Assembly: GCF_029978005.1 (NCBI RefSeq)
Contig: NZ_JARKOZ010000039.1
Span: forward strand, 1 to 32,941
From: Solidesulfovibrio sp.
GTDB lineage: Bacteria; Desulfobacterota; Desulfovibrionia; Desulfovibrionales; Desulfovibrionaceae
Reading direction: 5' to 3'
DNA: 32,941 bases
Positions within the stretch are counted from its first letter, which is position 1. Every line of letters begins with the position of its first letter. Position numbers and translations under genes: made by a program. Below, piece by piece: positions 7,252-15,456 of this stretch. The notes beneath the pieces are model-generated. The model was given only the letters and a program-made list of their open reading frames with translations. It was not told the origin of the DNA and made no database searches.

Positions 7252-7971
7252 TCAGCCGGCCAGGCGAAGCGCCAGCACGGCCAGACCGGCGGTTTCCCAG
7301 CGCAGGACGCGCTCGCCGAGGCTTGCCGGCACGAAGCCGGCGTCGATGAAAAGGGCGGCTTCCGCCTCGGTCAGCCCCCCCTCGGGGCCAAGGACGAAAA
7401 GGGCCGAGCCCGGGGCGGCCACGTCGGCCACGCAGAGCCGCCTGCCGCTGTCGGCGTCCTCCCAGAGGAGGTAGCGGCGGCAGGCGCGGTCGCGCCAGGC
7501 GGCGGCGAGCCCGGCCGCGCCGCCGGCGACCACGTCGAGTGCCGGGAGCTTGGCCGCGCCGCACTGCTTGGCCGCGGCCACGAGCGTGGCGGTCCAGGCT
7601 TCCTTGGACGCGTCCGGCATGCGGCCCTGGCTGCGTGCGGCCTGCCAGAAGACGATGCCCGCCGCGCCGAGCTCCACGGCCTTTTCCAGAAAGAAATCGC
7701 GCCGGGCCGAGCGGGAAAACCCGGCGGCCAGCCAGACCGCGTTCGTTTCGGGCGGGGTTTCGCGAAGCGATACGGGCGTCAGGACGACCCTTTCCCGGGC
7801 CACTTCGGAGACGACGAACTCGCCTTCCCGCCCCGCGCCGTCGAAGACCCGGACCCGGTCCCCCACCGCCTTTCGCAGCACGCGCGCGCAATGATGCGCC
7901 TCGCTCCCGGTCAGGGCGTAAGGCGGCGCGAAGGCGTCGCCGGGGAGATAGAATGCGTCGAGGCGGCCCAT
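7252..7971 (-). CDS. rsmE: 16S rRNA (uracil-1498-N3)-methyltransferase
   Basis: The protein has 239 residues, normal for the family. RsmE transfers a methyl group from S-adenosylmethionine to U1498 of 16S rRNA in the assembled 30S subunit. The N-terminus has the PUA-like domain (LTGSEAHHCARVLRKAVGD), followed by the SPOUT domain: FSRSARRDFFLEKAVELGA, AAAKQCGAA, and the trefoil-knot signature FVLGPEGGLTEAEA with SLGERVLRWETAGLAVLAL at the C-terminus. These are the conserved RsmE blocks. It lies between the gcvT-led part and the PilZ/TPR pair, separated from gcvT by repeat B. Confidence 0.95.
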   Translation of the reverse strand: MGRLDAFYLPGDAFAPPYALTGSEAHHCARVLRKAVGDRVRVFDGAGREGEFVVSEVARERVVLTPVSLRETPPETNAVWLAAGFSRSARRDFFLEKAVELGAAGIVFWQAARSQGRMPDASKEAWTATLVAAAKQCGAAKLPALDVVAGGAAGLAAAWRDRACRRYLLWEDADSGRRLCVADVAAPGSALFVLGPEGGLTEAEAALFIDAGFVPASLGERVLRWETAGLAVLALRLAG

Positions 7972-7978
7972 TCGCCCC

Positions 7979-8027
7979 TACCGGGAGGTCCGGGGGGGAT
8001 GCTCCCCCCCGGCCGCCGGAGACATTT
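7979..8027 (+). repeat. Intergenic stem-loop repeat family B, copy 1
   Basis: The consensus seen in both copies is CGGGAGGTCC, a G-run, GATG, a C-run, then GGCCGCCGGAG. Here the arms are G7 and C6 around GATGCT. The second copy at 30593 keeps the stem with different bases. It lies between gcvT and rsmE in the orientation opposite to the genes. It may attenuate or terminate transcription between them. Confidence 0.7.
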
Positions 8028-8048
8028 TCCCTTTCTCTTGCCTCGTCC

Positions 8049-9140
8049 TCACGCGCCCACGCTCTTGCGGGCCGTGCCGGCCTTGTAGAAGGGCAGGGCG
8101 CGCTTGACCGCCGGCAGTTCCGTGCGCGCGGCCTGGATGCGGAATTCCTTGGCCTCGGCCGCGGCGGCGTCCACGTAGGCGAGCGCCACGGCGTGCCCGA
8201 GGCTCGGGCCGAAGGAGGCGCTGGTCACCACGCCGACCTTGACGCCGTTTCTGTCCAGCACGGCGTCGCCGTGGCGGGCGCTGCGCCGGCCGGGAATTTC
8301 CAGGGAGACGAGCTTGTCGCGGATCGCCCCGGCCCCGGCCTTGCCCACGTATTCGGCCGGGGAGGCCAGCAGCCAGCCGTAGCCGGCCTCGGCCGGGGTG
8401 TGTTCCTCGTCGAGGTCCTGGCCGTAGAGCGGATAGCCCATCTCCAGGCGCAGGGTGTCGCGGGCCCCGAGCCCGGCCGGGGCCACGCGCGGGTCGGCCA
8501 CGAGCGCCTCCCACAGCTCCACGGCCTTGGTCGCGGGCAGGAAGAGCTCGTAGCCGAGCTCGCCGGTGTAGCCCGTGCGGCTGACCATGAGCTTTTCGCC
8601 GGCGAAGTCGACGAAGGAGAAGTTGAAGTACTTGAGCCCCGAGAAGTCGCCGGGAAGGCGCGCGGCCAGCACGTCGTAGGCAAGGGGGCCCTGCAGGTCG
8701 ATCTTGGCCGTTTCGGCCGAGGCGTCGACGAAGGACAGGCCCTGCCGGGGCAGTCGGGCCTTCACCGTCTCGAAGTCCACGGCGATGCGCGCGCCGTTGA
8801 CCACCAGCATGTAGGAGTCCGGCGCCAGGCAATAGATGATGAGGTCGTCCACCACGCCGCCGGCCTCGTTGAGCAGGAAGCCGTAGCGGCACTTGCCCGG
8901 GGCCAGGGTGTCGAGGTCGTGGGTGACGGCCGTGCCGAGCGCCGCGGCCGCGCCCGGGCCGGACAGGTAGAATTCCCCCATGTGGCAGATGTCGAAGACG
9001 GCGGCCTTTTTGCGGGTCTGCTCGTGCTCGGCCAGGATGGAGGCGTACTGGACCGGCATGTCGAAGCCGGCGAAGGGGACCATCTTGGCCCCGTGGCTTC
9101 TGTTCCAGTCCGAGAGAGGGGTCTTGACGAGTGCTTCCAC
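8049..9140 (-). CDS. gcvT: Glycine cleavage system T protein (aminomethyltransferase)
   Basis: The protein has 363 residues, the family length. It releases ammonia from aminomethylated H protein and transfers the methylene group to tetrahydrofolate. The start is GTG with GGCGGAGC upstream. Conserved stretches are LSDWNRSHGAKMVPFAGFDM at the N-terminus, AAVFDICHMGEF, HDLDTLAPGKCRYGFLLNEA and GGVVDDLIIY, VSRTGYTGELGYELF, and GARDTLRLEMGYPLYG. The C-terminal GcvT_C barrel has VGVVTSASFGPSLGHAVALA. No gcvH or gcvP is in the window, so the rest of the complex is encoded elsewhere. The gene for an unknown 585-aa protein lies 96 bases upstream on the same strand. Confidence 0.95.
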   Translation of the reverse strand: MEALVKTPLSDWNRSHGAKMVPFAGFDMPVQYASILAEHEQTRKKAAVFDICHMGEFYLSGPGAAAALGTAVTHDLDTLAPGKCRYGFLLNEAGGVVDDLIIYCLAPDSYMLVVNGARIAVDFETVKARLPRQGLSFVDASAETAKIDLQGPLAYDVLAARLPGDFSGLKYFNFSFVDFAGEKLMVSRTGYTGELGYELFLPATKAVELWEALVADPRVAPAGLGARDTLRLEMGYPLYGQDLDEEHTPAEAGYGWLLASPAEYVGKAGAGAIRDKLVSLEIPGRRSARHGDAVLDRNGVKVGVVTSASFGPSLGHAVALAYVDAAAAEAKEFRIQAARTELPAVKRALPFYKAGTARKSVGA

Positions 9141-9236
9141 GATTGCTCCGCCTTTTTCTTTGGGTGTGCGCGCCGGGCGCGTCTGAGATGTCCGCCGTGC
9201 CGTCGCCCGATGGGTGGGGCGGCCGGCCGGGTCGCG

Positions 9237-10994
9237 TCAGTTCTGGGCCACCATGGGGACGACGATGCCCTTGTCCTTTTTGGCCTTGCGGATGGAGCGG
9301 AATTCGTCGAGCAGGGCCACGAGGCGGCCGTAGGTCTTCTTCACCGACAGGCCGTAGGGCGAGAGTTCGGTGTCTTTTTTGCGGATGTAGTTCCGCAGCA
9401 GGTAGCCGTCGTTTAAAATCATGTCGCCAAGGGACAGGACGCGCTCGACGAGGGTGTCGAAGTAGTTGACGATCTCGAACTTGAGGTCGTTGAGAATCTC
9501 GGTGAAAAGCGAGAGCATGCGCAGATAGCTCAGGTTCTCGCCCTTGTAGTTGCGGTCCTGGAGGTCTTCCAGCATCTTCACCTTGCGGGCCTGCTGGATG
9601 TAGTTGTACTTGCTCCAGACTTCCTGGTGCAGGTCGCGCATGGTGCTGAAGTCGTCGTAGTTGTCGGCGCTCAGGAGATAGTTGTCGAGCACCTTGACGA
9701 CGTTGGAATAGAACTCGTCGGAGTAGCCGATGATGCGGCGCTGGTGCTTGGACAGCCAGGCGTAGAGGAACTTGAGCTTTTTTTCGTGGGTGTCGGTGTT
9801 CTCCACGATCTCGTTGCGCTTGTAGACGATGCGGCCGTTGTATTCGCCGCGCACGATGTCGTTTAAGCGCAAAAACAGGCTGTAGGTGTCCTTGACCAGG
9901 TTCAGCCGGTAGTAGGTCTTGCCGGTGATCGGGTGGATGACTTCCTGGCTGGCCACGGACAGGGCGCGGTCCTGGCGGACGTTGTTGGGGTCGTACTTGT
10001 GCTGGCGGTAGACCACCCGGGTGATGACCACCCGGCGGTCGGGATCGACGAAATAGCCGCCCTCGTCCAGGGCGCGGATGGCCTCGGTCTGGGTCTTGTC
10101 CACGGCCACCAGGGCGATCTTCTCCACGCGCGGATAGAACCGGGCCTCGGGATGGGAGTAGAGCGAGGTGATGGCCCGGTCGGTCTGGCCGAGCACCCGC
10201 ACCATGAACTTTTCGCCCATGCGAAAGAGCCGCCGGGCGAACAGCGCCGAGGAGGTGCGGCGTTCGGACACGATGGGGAAGCCGTAAAGCTCCATGAGGA
10301 ACTGGTACACGAAGCTGCGGTGGCGCTCGTAGCGCCGATCGTCGCCCACCACGAACTTCTTGATGTTGAGGCCGAAGCGCTTGAGCTCCGTGTCCAGGTA
10401 GGACGGGAAGGAGCAGTAGACCCCGGACAGGTAGAAGTCGCTCTGGCTGTCGAGGGACATGACGTGGGCCCGGTCCATGTCCAGGACCGTGGGCAGAAGG
10501 GCGGCGTAGTTCTCCAGGCTCGTGACGTCGGTGTCGGCGAACTCCTTGCGGAAACGGTCCTGGGCGGTCTTGGGCAGCCGGGCGCAGAAGGCCCGGGTGT
10601 TCTGGCCGAAAATGGAGCTCTCCAGCGGACACTGGTCCCGGTAGGTCTCGTCGGCGTAGTCGAGCAGGCTGTGCAGGATGTCGTACTGGAAAATTTCCTG
10701 GAAATAGCGCAGCGGCCGGGCCACGGCGACCATGGAGAAGCCCGGCAGCTCCTTGTATTCGAAGGCGTCGGCCTCGAAGGAGGGCAGAAGCTCGCGAAAG
10801 TCCACCACTGGGTAGTTGGCGTGTTCGGCGTAGGGCCGCAGCAGACATTCCCTGATGTGGACCCAGTCGAGGAAGCGCTTGAGATCCGGCAGCGACTGGA
10901 CGCGCAGGGTCGCGCCTTCCTTCTGGCGGTGCTCGCCCGAGAGGAAAGGCGCTTCGTCAACCTGGCTGAAGGCTTGGGTCCAGTCGAAGGCCAT
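9237..10994 (-). CDS. Conserved-looking 585-residue protein of unknown function
   Basis: I do not recognise a domain. I prefer the ATG at MAFDWTQAF (585 residues); a TTG four codons earlier is possible, and neither has a strong ribosome site. The protein is soluble by appearance, with no signal peptide and no membrane segment. It is rich in Tyr, Phe, Arg and Asp, with long helical stretches. Distinct segments are FQYDILHSLLDYADETYRDQ, FYLSGVYCSFPSYLDTELKR, VVGDDRRYERHRSFVYQFL, RVVITRVVYRQHKYDPNN and NYIQQARKVKMLEDLQDRNY. Codon use is that of the core, so it is a resident gene. It may share a transcript with gcvT. A hairpin and T-tract lie about 100 bases before its start. Confidence 0.8.
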   Translation of the reverse strand: MAFDWTQAFSQVDEAPFLSGEHRQKEGATLRVQSLPDLKRFLDWVHIRECLLRPYAEHANYPVVDFRELLPSFEADAFEYKELPGFSMVAVARPLRYFQEIFQYDILHSLLDYADETYRDQCPLESSIFGQNTRAFCARLPKTAQDRFRKEFADTDVTSLENYAALLPTVLDMDRAHVMSLDSQSDFYLSGVYCSFPSYLDTELKRFGLNIKKFVVGDDRRYERHRSFVYQFLMELYGFPIVSERRTSSALFARRLFRMGEKFMVRVLGQTDRAITSLYSHPEARFYPRVEKIALVAVDKTQTEAIRALDEGGYFVDPDRRVVITRVVYRQHKYDPNNVRQDRALSVASQEVIHPITGKTYYRLNLVKDTYSLFLRLNDIVRGEYNGRIVYKRNEIVENTDTHEKKLKFLYAWLSKHQRRIIGYSDEFYSNVVKVLDNYLLSADNYDDFSTMRDLHQEVWSKYNYIQQARKVKMLEDLQDRNYKGENLSYLRMLSLFTEILNDLKFEIVNYFDTLVERVLSLGDMILNDGYLLRNYIRKKDTELSPYGLSVKKTYGRLVALLDEFRSIRKAKKDKGIVVPMVAQN

Positions 10995-11097
10995 GGCGTC
11001 GTCCAAAGTGCTGGGTTGCGCCCCCGGGCGGCCGGGCCGGACCGGGGAAAAAAATCACATATCCCAAAGCGGATTTTTTATAAAGGGGCTGTCAAAA

Positions 11098-11122
11098 GGC
11101 GGCAAGGACGCGCCTTGCCGCC
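11098..11122 (-). terminator. Hairpin with T-tract upstream of the 585-aa gene
   Basis: GGCGGCAAGG pairs with CCTTGCCGCC across a 5-base loop, and TTTTGACAG follows on the minus strand. No minus-strand gene ends just upstream, so it is either an attenuator in a long leader of the 585-aa gene or the end of an unseen short transcript. Confidence 0.5.
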
Positions 11123-11180
11123 GTCCGTGCGCCGCTGCGGCCGGCTCCGGCCGACGCCGGCCCGCTCAGGCCCCTCGGGT

Positions 11181-11209
11181 TTGACGCGAAGGGAAGGGCT
11201 CCGTATATT
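11181..11209 (+). promoter_or_regulatory. Near-consensus sigma-70 promoter for the GAF gene unit
   Basis: TTGACG and TATATT are separated by exactly 17 bases. Transcription should begin near 11216, about 43 bases before the leader ORF and 135 before the GAF gene. This is the best-matching promoter I saw in the window. Confidence 0.75.
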
Positions 11210-11258
11210 GCCCCACACGCAACAGCCGGGCCTGGACTCGGCGCGACGGGGAGGGGCG

Positions 11259-11354
11259 ATGGCGCGCAACCGGAAAGAAGGGCCCACGGCGGCCGTGTCC
11301 CGCCAAACGGCCACGCCGCGGCTCCCCGTCGAAGGCCGCCCGACCCAGCCATGA
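11259..11354 (+). CDS. Short leader ORF coupled to the GAF gene
   Basis: The 31-residue frame MARNRKEGPTAAVSRQTATP (first 20 residues) starts with ATG five bases after a very strong ribosome site (GGGGAGGGGCG). Its TGA stop overlaps the ATG of the GAF gene (ATGA). The GAF gene has no ribosome site of its own (CGACCCAGCC precedes it), so ribosomes finishing this ORF probably start the GAF protein. The peptide is basic and has no motif I know. It may be a pure coupling leader rather than a functional peptide. Confidence 0.6.
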   Translation: MARNRKEGPTAAVSRQTATPRLPVEGRPTQP

Positions 11355-12325
11355 CCGACCCCTCGTTCTACGACCAGTTGCTCGCCATCGTCGGCAACGT
11401 CTTCGACGCCTATTCCGCCGTGCTGTTCCTGCCCGGCCCGGACGGCGACGTCTGCCGCACGGCCGCCGCCTTCAGCCTGGGCGACGCCCTGGACCGCGAC
11501 GTGGCCATCGTCCCGGGCATGGGCCTCGTGGGCTGGATCATCCGCGAATCCAAACCCCTTCTCATCAGTAATTTCGACCAGCGCCGGGGCGTGCTCGGCT
11601 ACTACCGGGGCGGCGAGGAGGAGCGCATCCGCGCCTTCATGGGCCACCCCGTGCCCGAGACCGGCGGGGCGCTGTGCCTGGACAGCCGCAAGACCTACAC
11701 CTTCGGCGACAAGGATCTCAAGATCCTGTCCCAATTCGCCGCCCTGGCCGGCTCCCACCTGGCCCGGGCCAGGGAGGTGGAGACGAGCCTGTACGAACAC
11801 CGCTTCTACCAGTGCCTGCGCCTGATCGCCACCCTGCACAAAAGCCGGCCCAAGTGGGAGGCCTTCCGGGACGGGCTGCTGGAGCTCCTGGCCGCCACCA
11901 CGGGCTACCGCTACTGCCTGCTGGCCGTGCGCGACGAATCCGGCCGGTCCTACTATCTGGAAGGGGCCAACGAGAACCCGTTCCAGGGCGGCCGCGAGGC
12001 GGATCTGCGCTTTTCCGTGGGCCAGGGCCTGGTGGGCTGGGTGTTCAAGAACCAGACCCCGGTCTATTCCGGGGAGAAGGACGATGCCGGGGCCACGGGC
12101 CTGCCCCTTTTCGGCCTGGACATGCCGGCCGCCGACTGCAAAAGCGTGGTCTGCCTGCCCATCCGTTTTTCGAAAAAAACCCGGGGCGTGCTGACCCTGG
12201 CCGACCCCAGGCCCCTGCCCGTCACCGAGGAACTCAAGGTTTTCACATCCATGGTAGCGGAAAACCTGGCCCTTTTTTTGGAAAACCTGCACCTGCGCAC
12301 CCGTCTCGCAAAGCCTTCGGCATAG
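11351..12325 (+). CDS. Tandem GAF-domain protein
   Basis: The protein has 324 residues with two GAF-like halves, about 8-140 and 165-315. Each contains a repeat of the same signature (GMGLVGWIIRESKPLLISNF and GQGLVGWVFKNQTPVYSGEK). These are typical GAF cores that bind small ligands or mediate dimerisation. There is no kinase, cyclase, PP2C or HTH output domain, so it must act through a partner. Its gene stands 91 bases upstream of mreB under a good promoter and could be co-transcribed with it, which would hint at a role in shape or envelope control (inference). Translation is probably coupled to the short ORF in front. Confidence 0.85.
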   Translation: MTDPSFYDQLLAIVGNVFDAYSAVLFLPGPDGDVCRTAAAFSLGDALDRDVAIVPGMGLVGWIIRESKPLLISNFDQRRGVLGYYRGGEEERIRAFMGHPVPETGGALCLDSRKTYTFGDKDLKILSQFAALAGSHLARAREVETSLYEHRFYQCLRLIATLHKSRPKWEAFRDGLLELLAATTGYRYCLLAVRDESGRSYYLEGANENPFQGGREADLRFSVGQGLVGWVFKNQTPVYSGEKDDAGATGLPLFGLDMPAADCKSVVCLPIRFSKKTRGVLTLADPRPLPVTEELKVFTSMVAENLALFLENLHLRTRLAKPSA

Positions 12326-12416
12326 ACTTTTCGGCCCGCGCCATCTACCATGCCGCCATCGTGGCGACGTGGGGCTTTTTGTTCCCGGCATCCCGAACTT
12401 CAATGCGAGCGTGGGC

Positions 12417-13442
12417 ATGTTCTTCAGCAAATTCTTCCGGTTCCTCGGGAAAGACCTGGCCATGGACCTGGGCACGGCCAACACCCTGCTCTATACACCG
12501 ACCGACGGCATCGTGCTCAACGAGCCTTCCGTTGTCGCCATCGACACCCGCAGCGGCGAACTCATCGCCGTGGGCAGCGAGGCCAAGGAATTCCTGGGCC
12601 GCACGCCGGAACGCATCCGGGCCATCCGTCCCATGAAGGACGGCGTCATCGCCGACTTCGAGGTGACCCGGGCCATGATCGCCTTCTTCATCCGCAAGGT
12701 CCTGGCCGGCTTCCGCTTCGCCAAGCCCAAGATCGTCATCTGCGTGCCCACGGGCATCACGCAAGTGGAAAAGCGGGCCGTGGTCGAGTCCGCCCAGATG
12801 GCCGGCGCGCGCGACGTGAAGCTCGTGGAGGAGCCCATGGCCGCGGCCATCGGCGCGGGCCTGCCCATCGATCGGCCGTCGGGCAACATGGTCGTGGACA
12901 TCGGCGGCGGCACGACCGAGGTGGCCGTGGTGTCGCTCTCGGCCATCGCCTACGCCGAGTCCGTGCGCGTGGCCGGCGACGAGCTCAACGAAACCATCCA
13001 GCGCTACGTGCAGGACGAGTTCCAGATCCTCATCGGCGAAAACATGTCCGAGGAGATCAAGATCAAGATCGGCTCGGCCATGCCCCTGCCCGAACCCCTG
13101 TCCATGGACGTGGCCGGCAAGTCCCTCATCGACGGCACGCCGACCACGGTCACCATCACCGATTCCCACGTGCGCGAGGCCATCCGCGAGCCGGTCAACA
13201 TCATCGTGGGCGCGGTCATGAAGGCCCTGGAAAAGACCCCGCCGGAGCTGGTGGCGGACATCGCCCGAAACGGCCTGCTCCTGGCCGGCGGCGGCGCGCT
13301 GCTCAAGGGGCTCGACGCCCGCATCAGCCAGGAGTCCAACCTGTCGGTGCTGCTCGACGACGCGCCGCTGACCACGGTCGTGCGCGGCACGGGCCGGGCC
13401 ATGGAAGACCGTCTGCGTTTTCGCGACGTCTTCATCAATTGA
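12417..13442 (+). CDS. mreB: Rod-shape-determining actin-like protein MreB
   Basis: The protein has 341 residues if started at MFFSKFFRFLGKD, which matches the N-terminal amphipathic membrane helix of MreB proteins; an in-frame GTG 16 codons earlier would add a tail with no counterpart. It polymerises on ATP under the inner membrane and guides lateral wall synthesis. The actin-fold ATP-binding blocks are clear: DLGTANTL (residues 17-24), EEPMAAAIGAGLP, DIGGGTTEVAV (from residue 161) and LLLAGGGALLKGLD near the C-terminus. The mreC/mreD genes usually next to it are absent; an inositol monophosphatase gene follows after 17 bases. Confidence 0.97.
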   Translation: MFFSKFFRFLGKDLAMDLGTANTLLYTPTDGIVLNEPSVVAIDTRSGELIAVGSEAKEFLGRTPERIRAIRPMKDGVIADFEVTRAMIAFFIRKVLAGFRFAKPKIVICVPTGITQVEKRAVVESAQMAGARDVKLVEEPMAAAIGAGLPIDRPSGNMVVDIGGGTTEVAVVSLSAIAYAESVRVAGDELNETIQRYVQDEFQILIGENMSEEIKIKIGSAMPLPEPLSMDVAGKSLIDGTPTTVTITDSHVREAIREPVNIIVGAVMKALEKTPPELVADIARNGLLLAGGGALLKGLDARISQESNLSVLLDDAPLTTVVRGTGRAMEDRLRFRDVFIN

Positions 13443-13459
13443 ATAAGGACAGGCGTGAC

Positions 13460-14245
13460 ATGGCCATCGACATCGCCTCGGCCCTTTCGGGGGCTCTTTG
13501 CGCCGTGCGGGCGGCCGGGGAACGCATCCGCGCCGATTTCGCCGCTCCGCACGACGTGCGCCGCAAGGGCCGCATCGACCTGGTCACGGCCACGGATCTG
13601 GCCGTGGAGGCCATGCTCAAGGAGTCCCTGGCCGCGGTCGTGCCCGGGGCCGGCTTCCTGGCCGAGGAAACGGCGGCGGCCACCGCCCTGGCCGGCCTCA
13701 CCTGGATCATCGATCCGGTGGACGGCACCACCAATTTCGCCCACGGCTTTCCGTTCGTGTGCACCTCCGTGGCCCTCTACGACGGCCTGGAGCCGCTGCT
13801 CGGCATCGTCCACGCGCCGCTGCTCGGCCAGTGCTTCGCGGCCGGCCGGGGGCTCGGCGCGCGCTTAAACGGCCAACCCATGGCCGTCTCCACGGTGGAC
13901 GACCCCGTGGACGCTCTGGTCGCCACCGGCTTTCCCTACGCCATCCGCGAGCATCTCGACGAGATCACCACCGACCTGCGGGCCATGCTGGCCGCGACCC
14001 AGGGCATCCGCCGGCCGGGCTCGGCCGCCCTGGACCTGGCCTACGTGGCGGCCGGGCGCTTGGACGCTTTTTACGAACTGGCGCTCAATCCCTGGGACGT
14101 GGCCGCCGGCGCGCTCCTCGTGACCGAGGCCGGGGGCAGGGTGGGCAGCTACCGGCCGGCCGGCCCCTACCGGCTCGGGGATTTCCGCATCCTGGCCAGC
14201 AACGGCCGGCTGCACGGGGCCATGGAAGGGCTGCTGGCGGAGTGA
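13460..14245 (+). CDS. suhB: Inositol monophosphatase family protein
   Basis: The protein has 261 residues, usual for the family. It is a Mg-dependent, Li-sensitive phosphatase of inositol 1-phosphate and related sugar phosphates. The start ATG has AAGGA about 10 bases before it. Metal and phosphate ligands are visible: AEET (E69, E70), motif A WIIDPVDGTTNF (D85, D88, G89, T90), and motif B WDVAAGALLVTEAGG (W212, D213). It follows mreB after 17 bases, so it is probably in the same transcript. The symbol is by similarity; the substrate could also be NADP or fructose bisphosphate. Confidence 0.88.
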   Translation: MAIDIASALSGALCAVRAAGERIRADFAAPHDVRRKGRIDLVTATDLAVEAMLKESLAAVVPGAGFLAEETAAATALAGLTWIIDPVDGTTNFAHGFPFVCTSVALYDGLEPLLGIVHAPLLGQCFAAGRGLGARLNGQPMAVSTVDDPVDALVATGFPYAIREHLDEITTDLRAMLAATQGIRRPGSAALDLAYVAAGRLDAFYELALNPWDVAAGALLVTEAGGRVGSYRPAGPYRLGDFRILASNGRLHGAMEGLLAE

Positions 14246-14314
14246 CGGCGTGTCCCCTGGCCGGGCCTTCGGATCGGGCAGGGAGGCCAGGGCATGACTT
14301 GGCGCAACGATACG

Positions 14315-14346
14315 GGAGTCCCGAGGGCGGCAGCCCGCTGGACTCC
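14315..14346. terminator. Hairpin between convergent suhB-like and Nudix genes
   Basis: The outer stem is GGAGTCC/GGACTCC, with an inner stem GGGC-GGCA-GCCC. It lies between two convergent genes and could stop both transcripts. A T-tract is lacking. Confidence 0.45.
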
Positions 14347-14368
14347 GGAGGCTTTCTCCCCTGCCGGC

Positions 14369-14905
14369 CTACCCCGCGCGCGGAAACAGGCTTTTGCGCT
14401 CGAAGAAGCGCACCACGGCCGGGGTGAGTTGGTCGCGGTAGTCGCGCACCAGGGCGGCCAGTTCCGCCGCGTCCACGAACATGCCGCCCGAGACCTCCTC
14501 GGGGTTGGGGCGCGGCGCGGCGGCCAGGCGGCCGGCGGAAAAGAGCGTCACGAACTCGTAGGCCGTGTCCTGGCCGGCCGGCACGGCGTCGAGGCAGGTC
14601 AGGGAAGGGGCGCGAAGGCCAAGCTCCTCCATGAGCTCCCTGGCCGCTGCGTCCTGGCGGGCCTCGCCGGCCCGGACGTGGCCCGTGGCCGACAGGTCGA
14701 AGCGGCCCGGGTACAGGCTTTTCCTGGCGGACCGTTTCTGGAGGTAGAGCTTGCCCCGGCCGTCGAACACGAGGACCATGACCGAGCGGTGGTAGAGCCC
14801 CTGCCGGTGGGCCTCGGCCAGGGGCAGGACGCAAAGCGGCCGGTCGGCTGCGTCCACGATGTCCACCATTTCCGGCGGCGGGCCGACGATGCGTTTTTTC
14901 GCCAT
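14369..14905 (-). CDS. Nudix hydrolase (YfcD/isopentenyl isomerase-like)
   Basis: The protein has 178 residues. The start ATG has GGGGAAG upstream. The Nudix box GX5EX7REX2EEXG is complete: G75, E81, R89, E90, E93, E94 and G96 (GHVRAGEARQDAAARELMEE begins it). The N-terminus (EMVDIVDAADRPL, EAHRQGLYHRSVMVLVFD, LYLQKRSARKSLYPGRFDLS) is that of the group of Nudix proteins related to isopentenyl-diphosphate isomerase and YfcD. In that group the conserved H in YHRS and the KRSxxK stretch are typical. The substrate is unknown. It diverges from rimI with a gap of only 53 bases. Confidence 0.88.
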   Translation of the reverse strand: MAKKRIVGPPPEMVDIVDAADRPLCVLPLAEAHRQGLYHRSVMVLVFDGRGKLYLQKRSARKSLYPGRFDLSATGHVRAGEARQDAAARELMEELGLRAPSLTCLDAVPAGQDTAYEFVTLFSAGRLAAAPRPNPEEVSGGMFVDAAELAALVRDYRDQLTPAVVRFFERKSLFPRAG

Positions 14906-14958
14906 GAAGACTTCCCCCGGCCATTGGGCCGCAACCCGTATGCCACAAGCCGCGTGCC

Positions 14959-15432
14959 ATGAACATCCCGCCCTCGGCCGCCCCCGTGCGGCTCGGCCCT
15001 GAAAGCGCCCAGGCCCTGGCCGACCTGGAGGCGCGCTGCTTTCCCGATTCCTGGGACGCCGCCGCCTTCGCCGCCGCCTTCGACCGCGCGCCGTTCGCCG
15101 CCTACGGCGTCGCGGACGGGGAGGGGGGACTGGCCGCCTACGCCACGTTCCATTTTCTCGGCGACGAGTTCGAGGTGATAAGCATCGCCGTGGACCCGGC
15201 CCTTCGCGGCCGGGGGCTGGGCGGCCGGCTCTTCGGCCACGTCTTGCAACAAGTGGATAAAATGGGCATGACCCGGGGGTACTTGGAAGTTCGCGCGGGC
15301 AACGCCCCAGCCAAGAGGCTCTACCTGCGCCACGGATTCGCCGCCGTCGGCGTGCGCAGGCGCTACTACCCGGACAACGGGGAGGACGCCCTGGTCATGG
15401 TCCGCGAATCGACGGGGACGGGTTCCCCGTAA
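14959..15432 (+). CDS. rimI: Ribosomal-protein S18 alanine N-acetyltransferase (GNAT)
   Basis: The protein has 157 residues, normal length. RimI acetylates the N-terminal alanine of S18, and some relatives act on other N-termini. The GNAT acetyl-CoA loop RGRGLG is at residues 83-88, in the frame EVISIAVDPALRGRGLGG. The family-typical C-terminal part LEVRAGNAPAKRLYLRHGFA and GVRRRYYPDNGEDALVM is complete. There is no strong ribosome site (CGCGTGCC precedes the ATG). It is followed after 24 bases by pgk, so it probably opens the rimI-pgk-tpiA-secG run. Confidence 0.92.
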   Translation: MNIPPSAAPVRLGPESAQALADLEARCFPDSWDAAAFAAAFDRAPFAAYGVADGEGGLAAYATFHFLGDEFEVISIAVDPALRGRGLGGRLFGHVLQQVDKMGMTRGYLEVRAGNAPAKRLYLRHGFAAVGVRRRYYPDNGEDALVMVRESTGTGSP

Positions 15433-15456
15433 GCTCAAAACACCCAAGGAGATCGC

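Noticed and set aside
7539-9416. 625-codon plus-strand frame across rsmE and gcvT
   Set aside because: It covers two clear minus-strand genes and their gap, and has no motif of its own.
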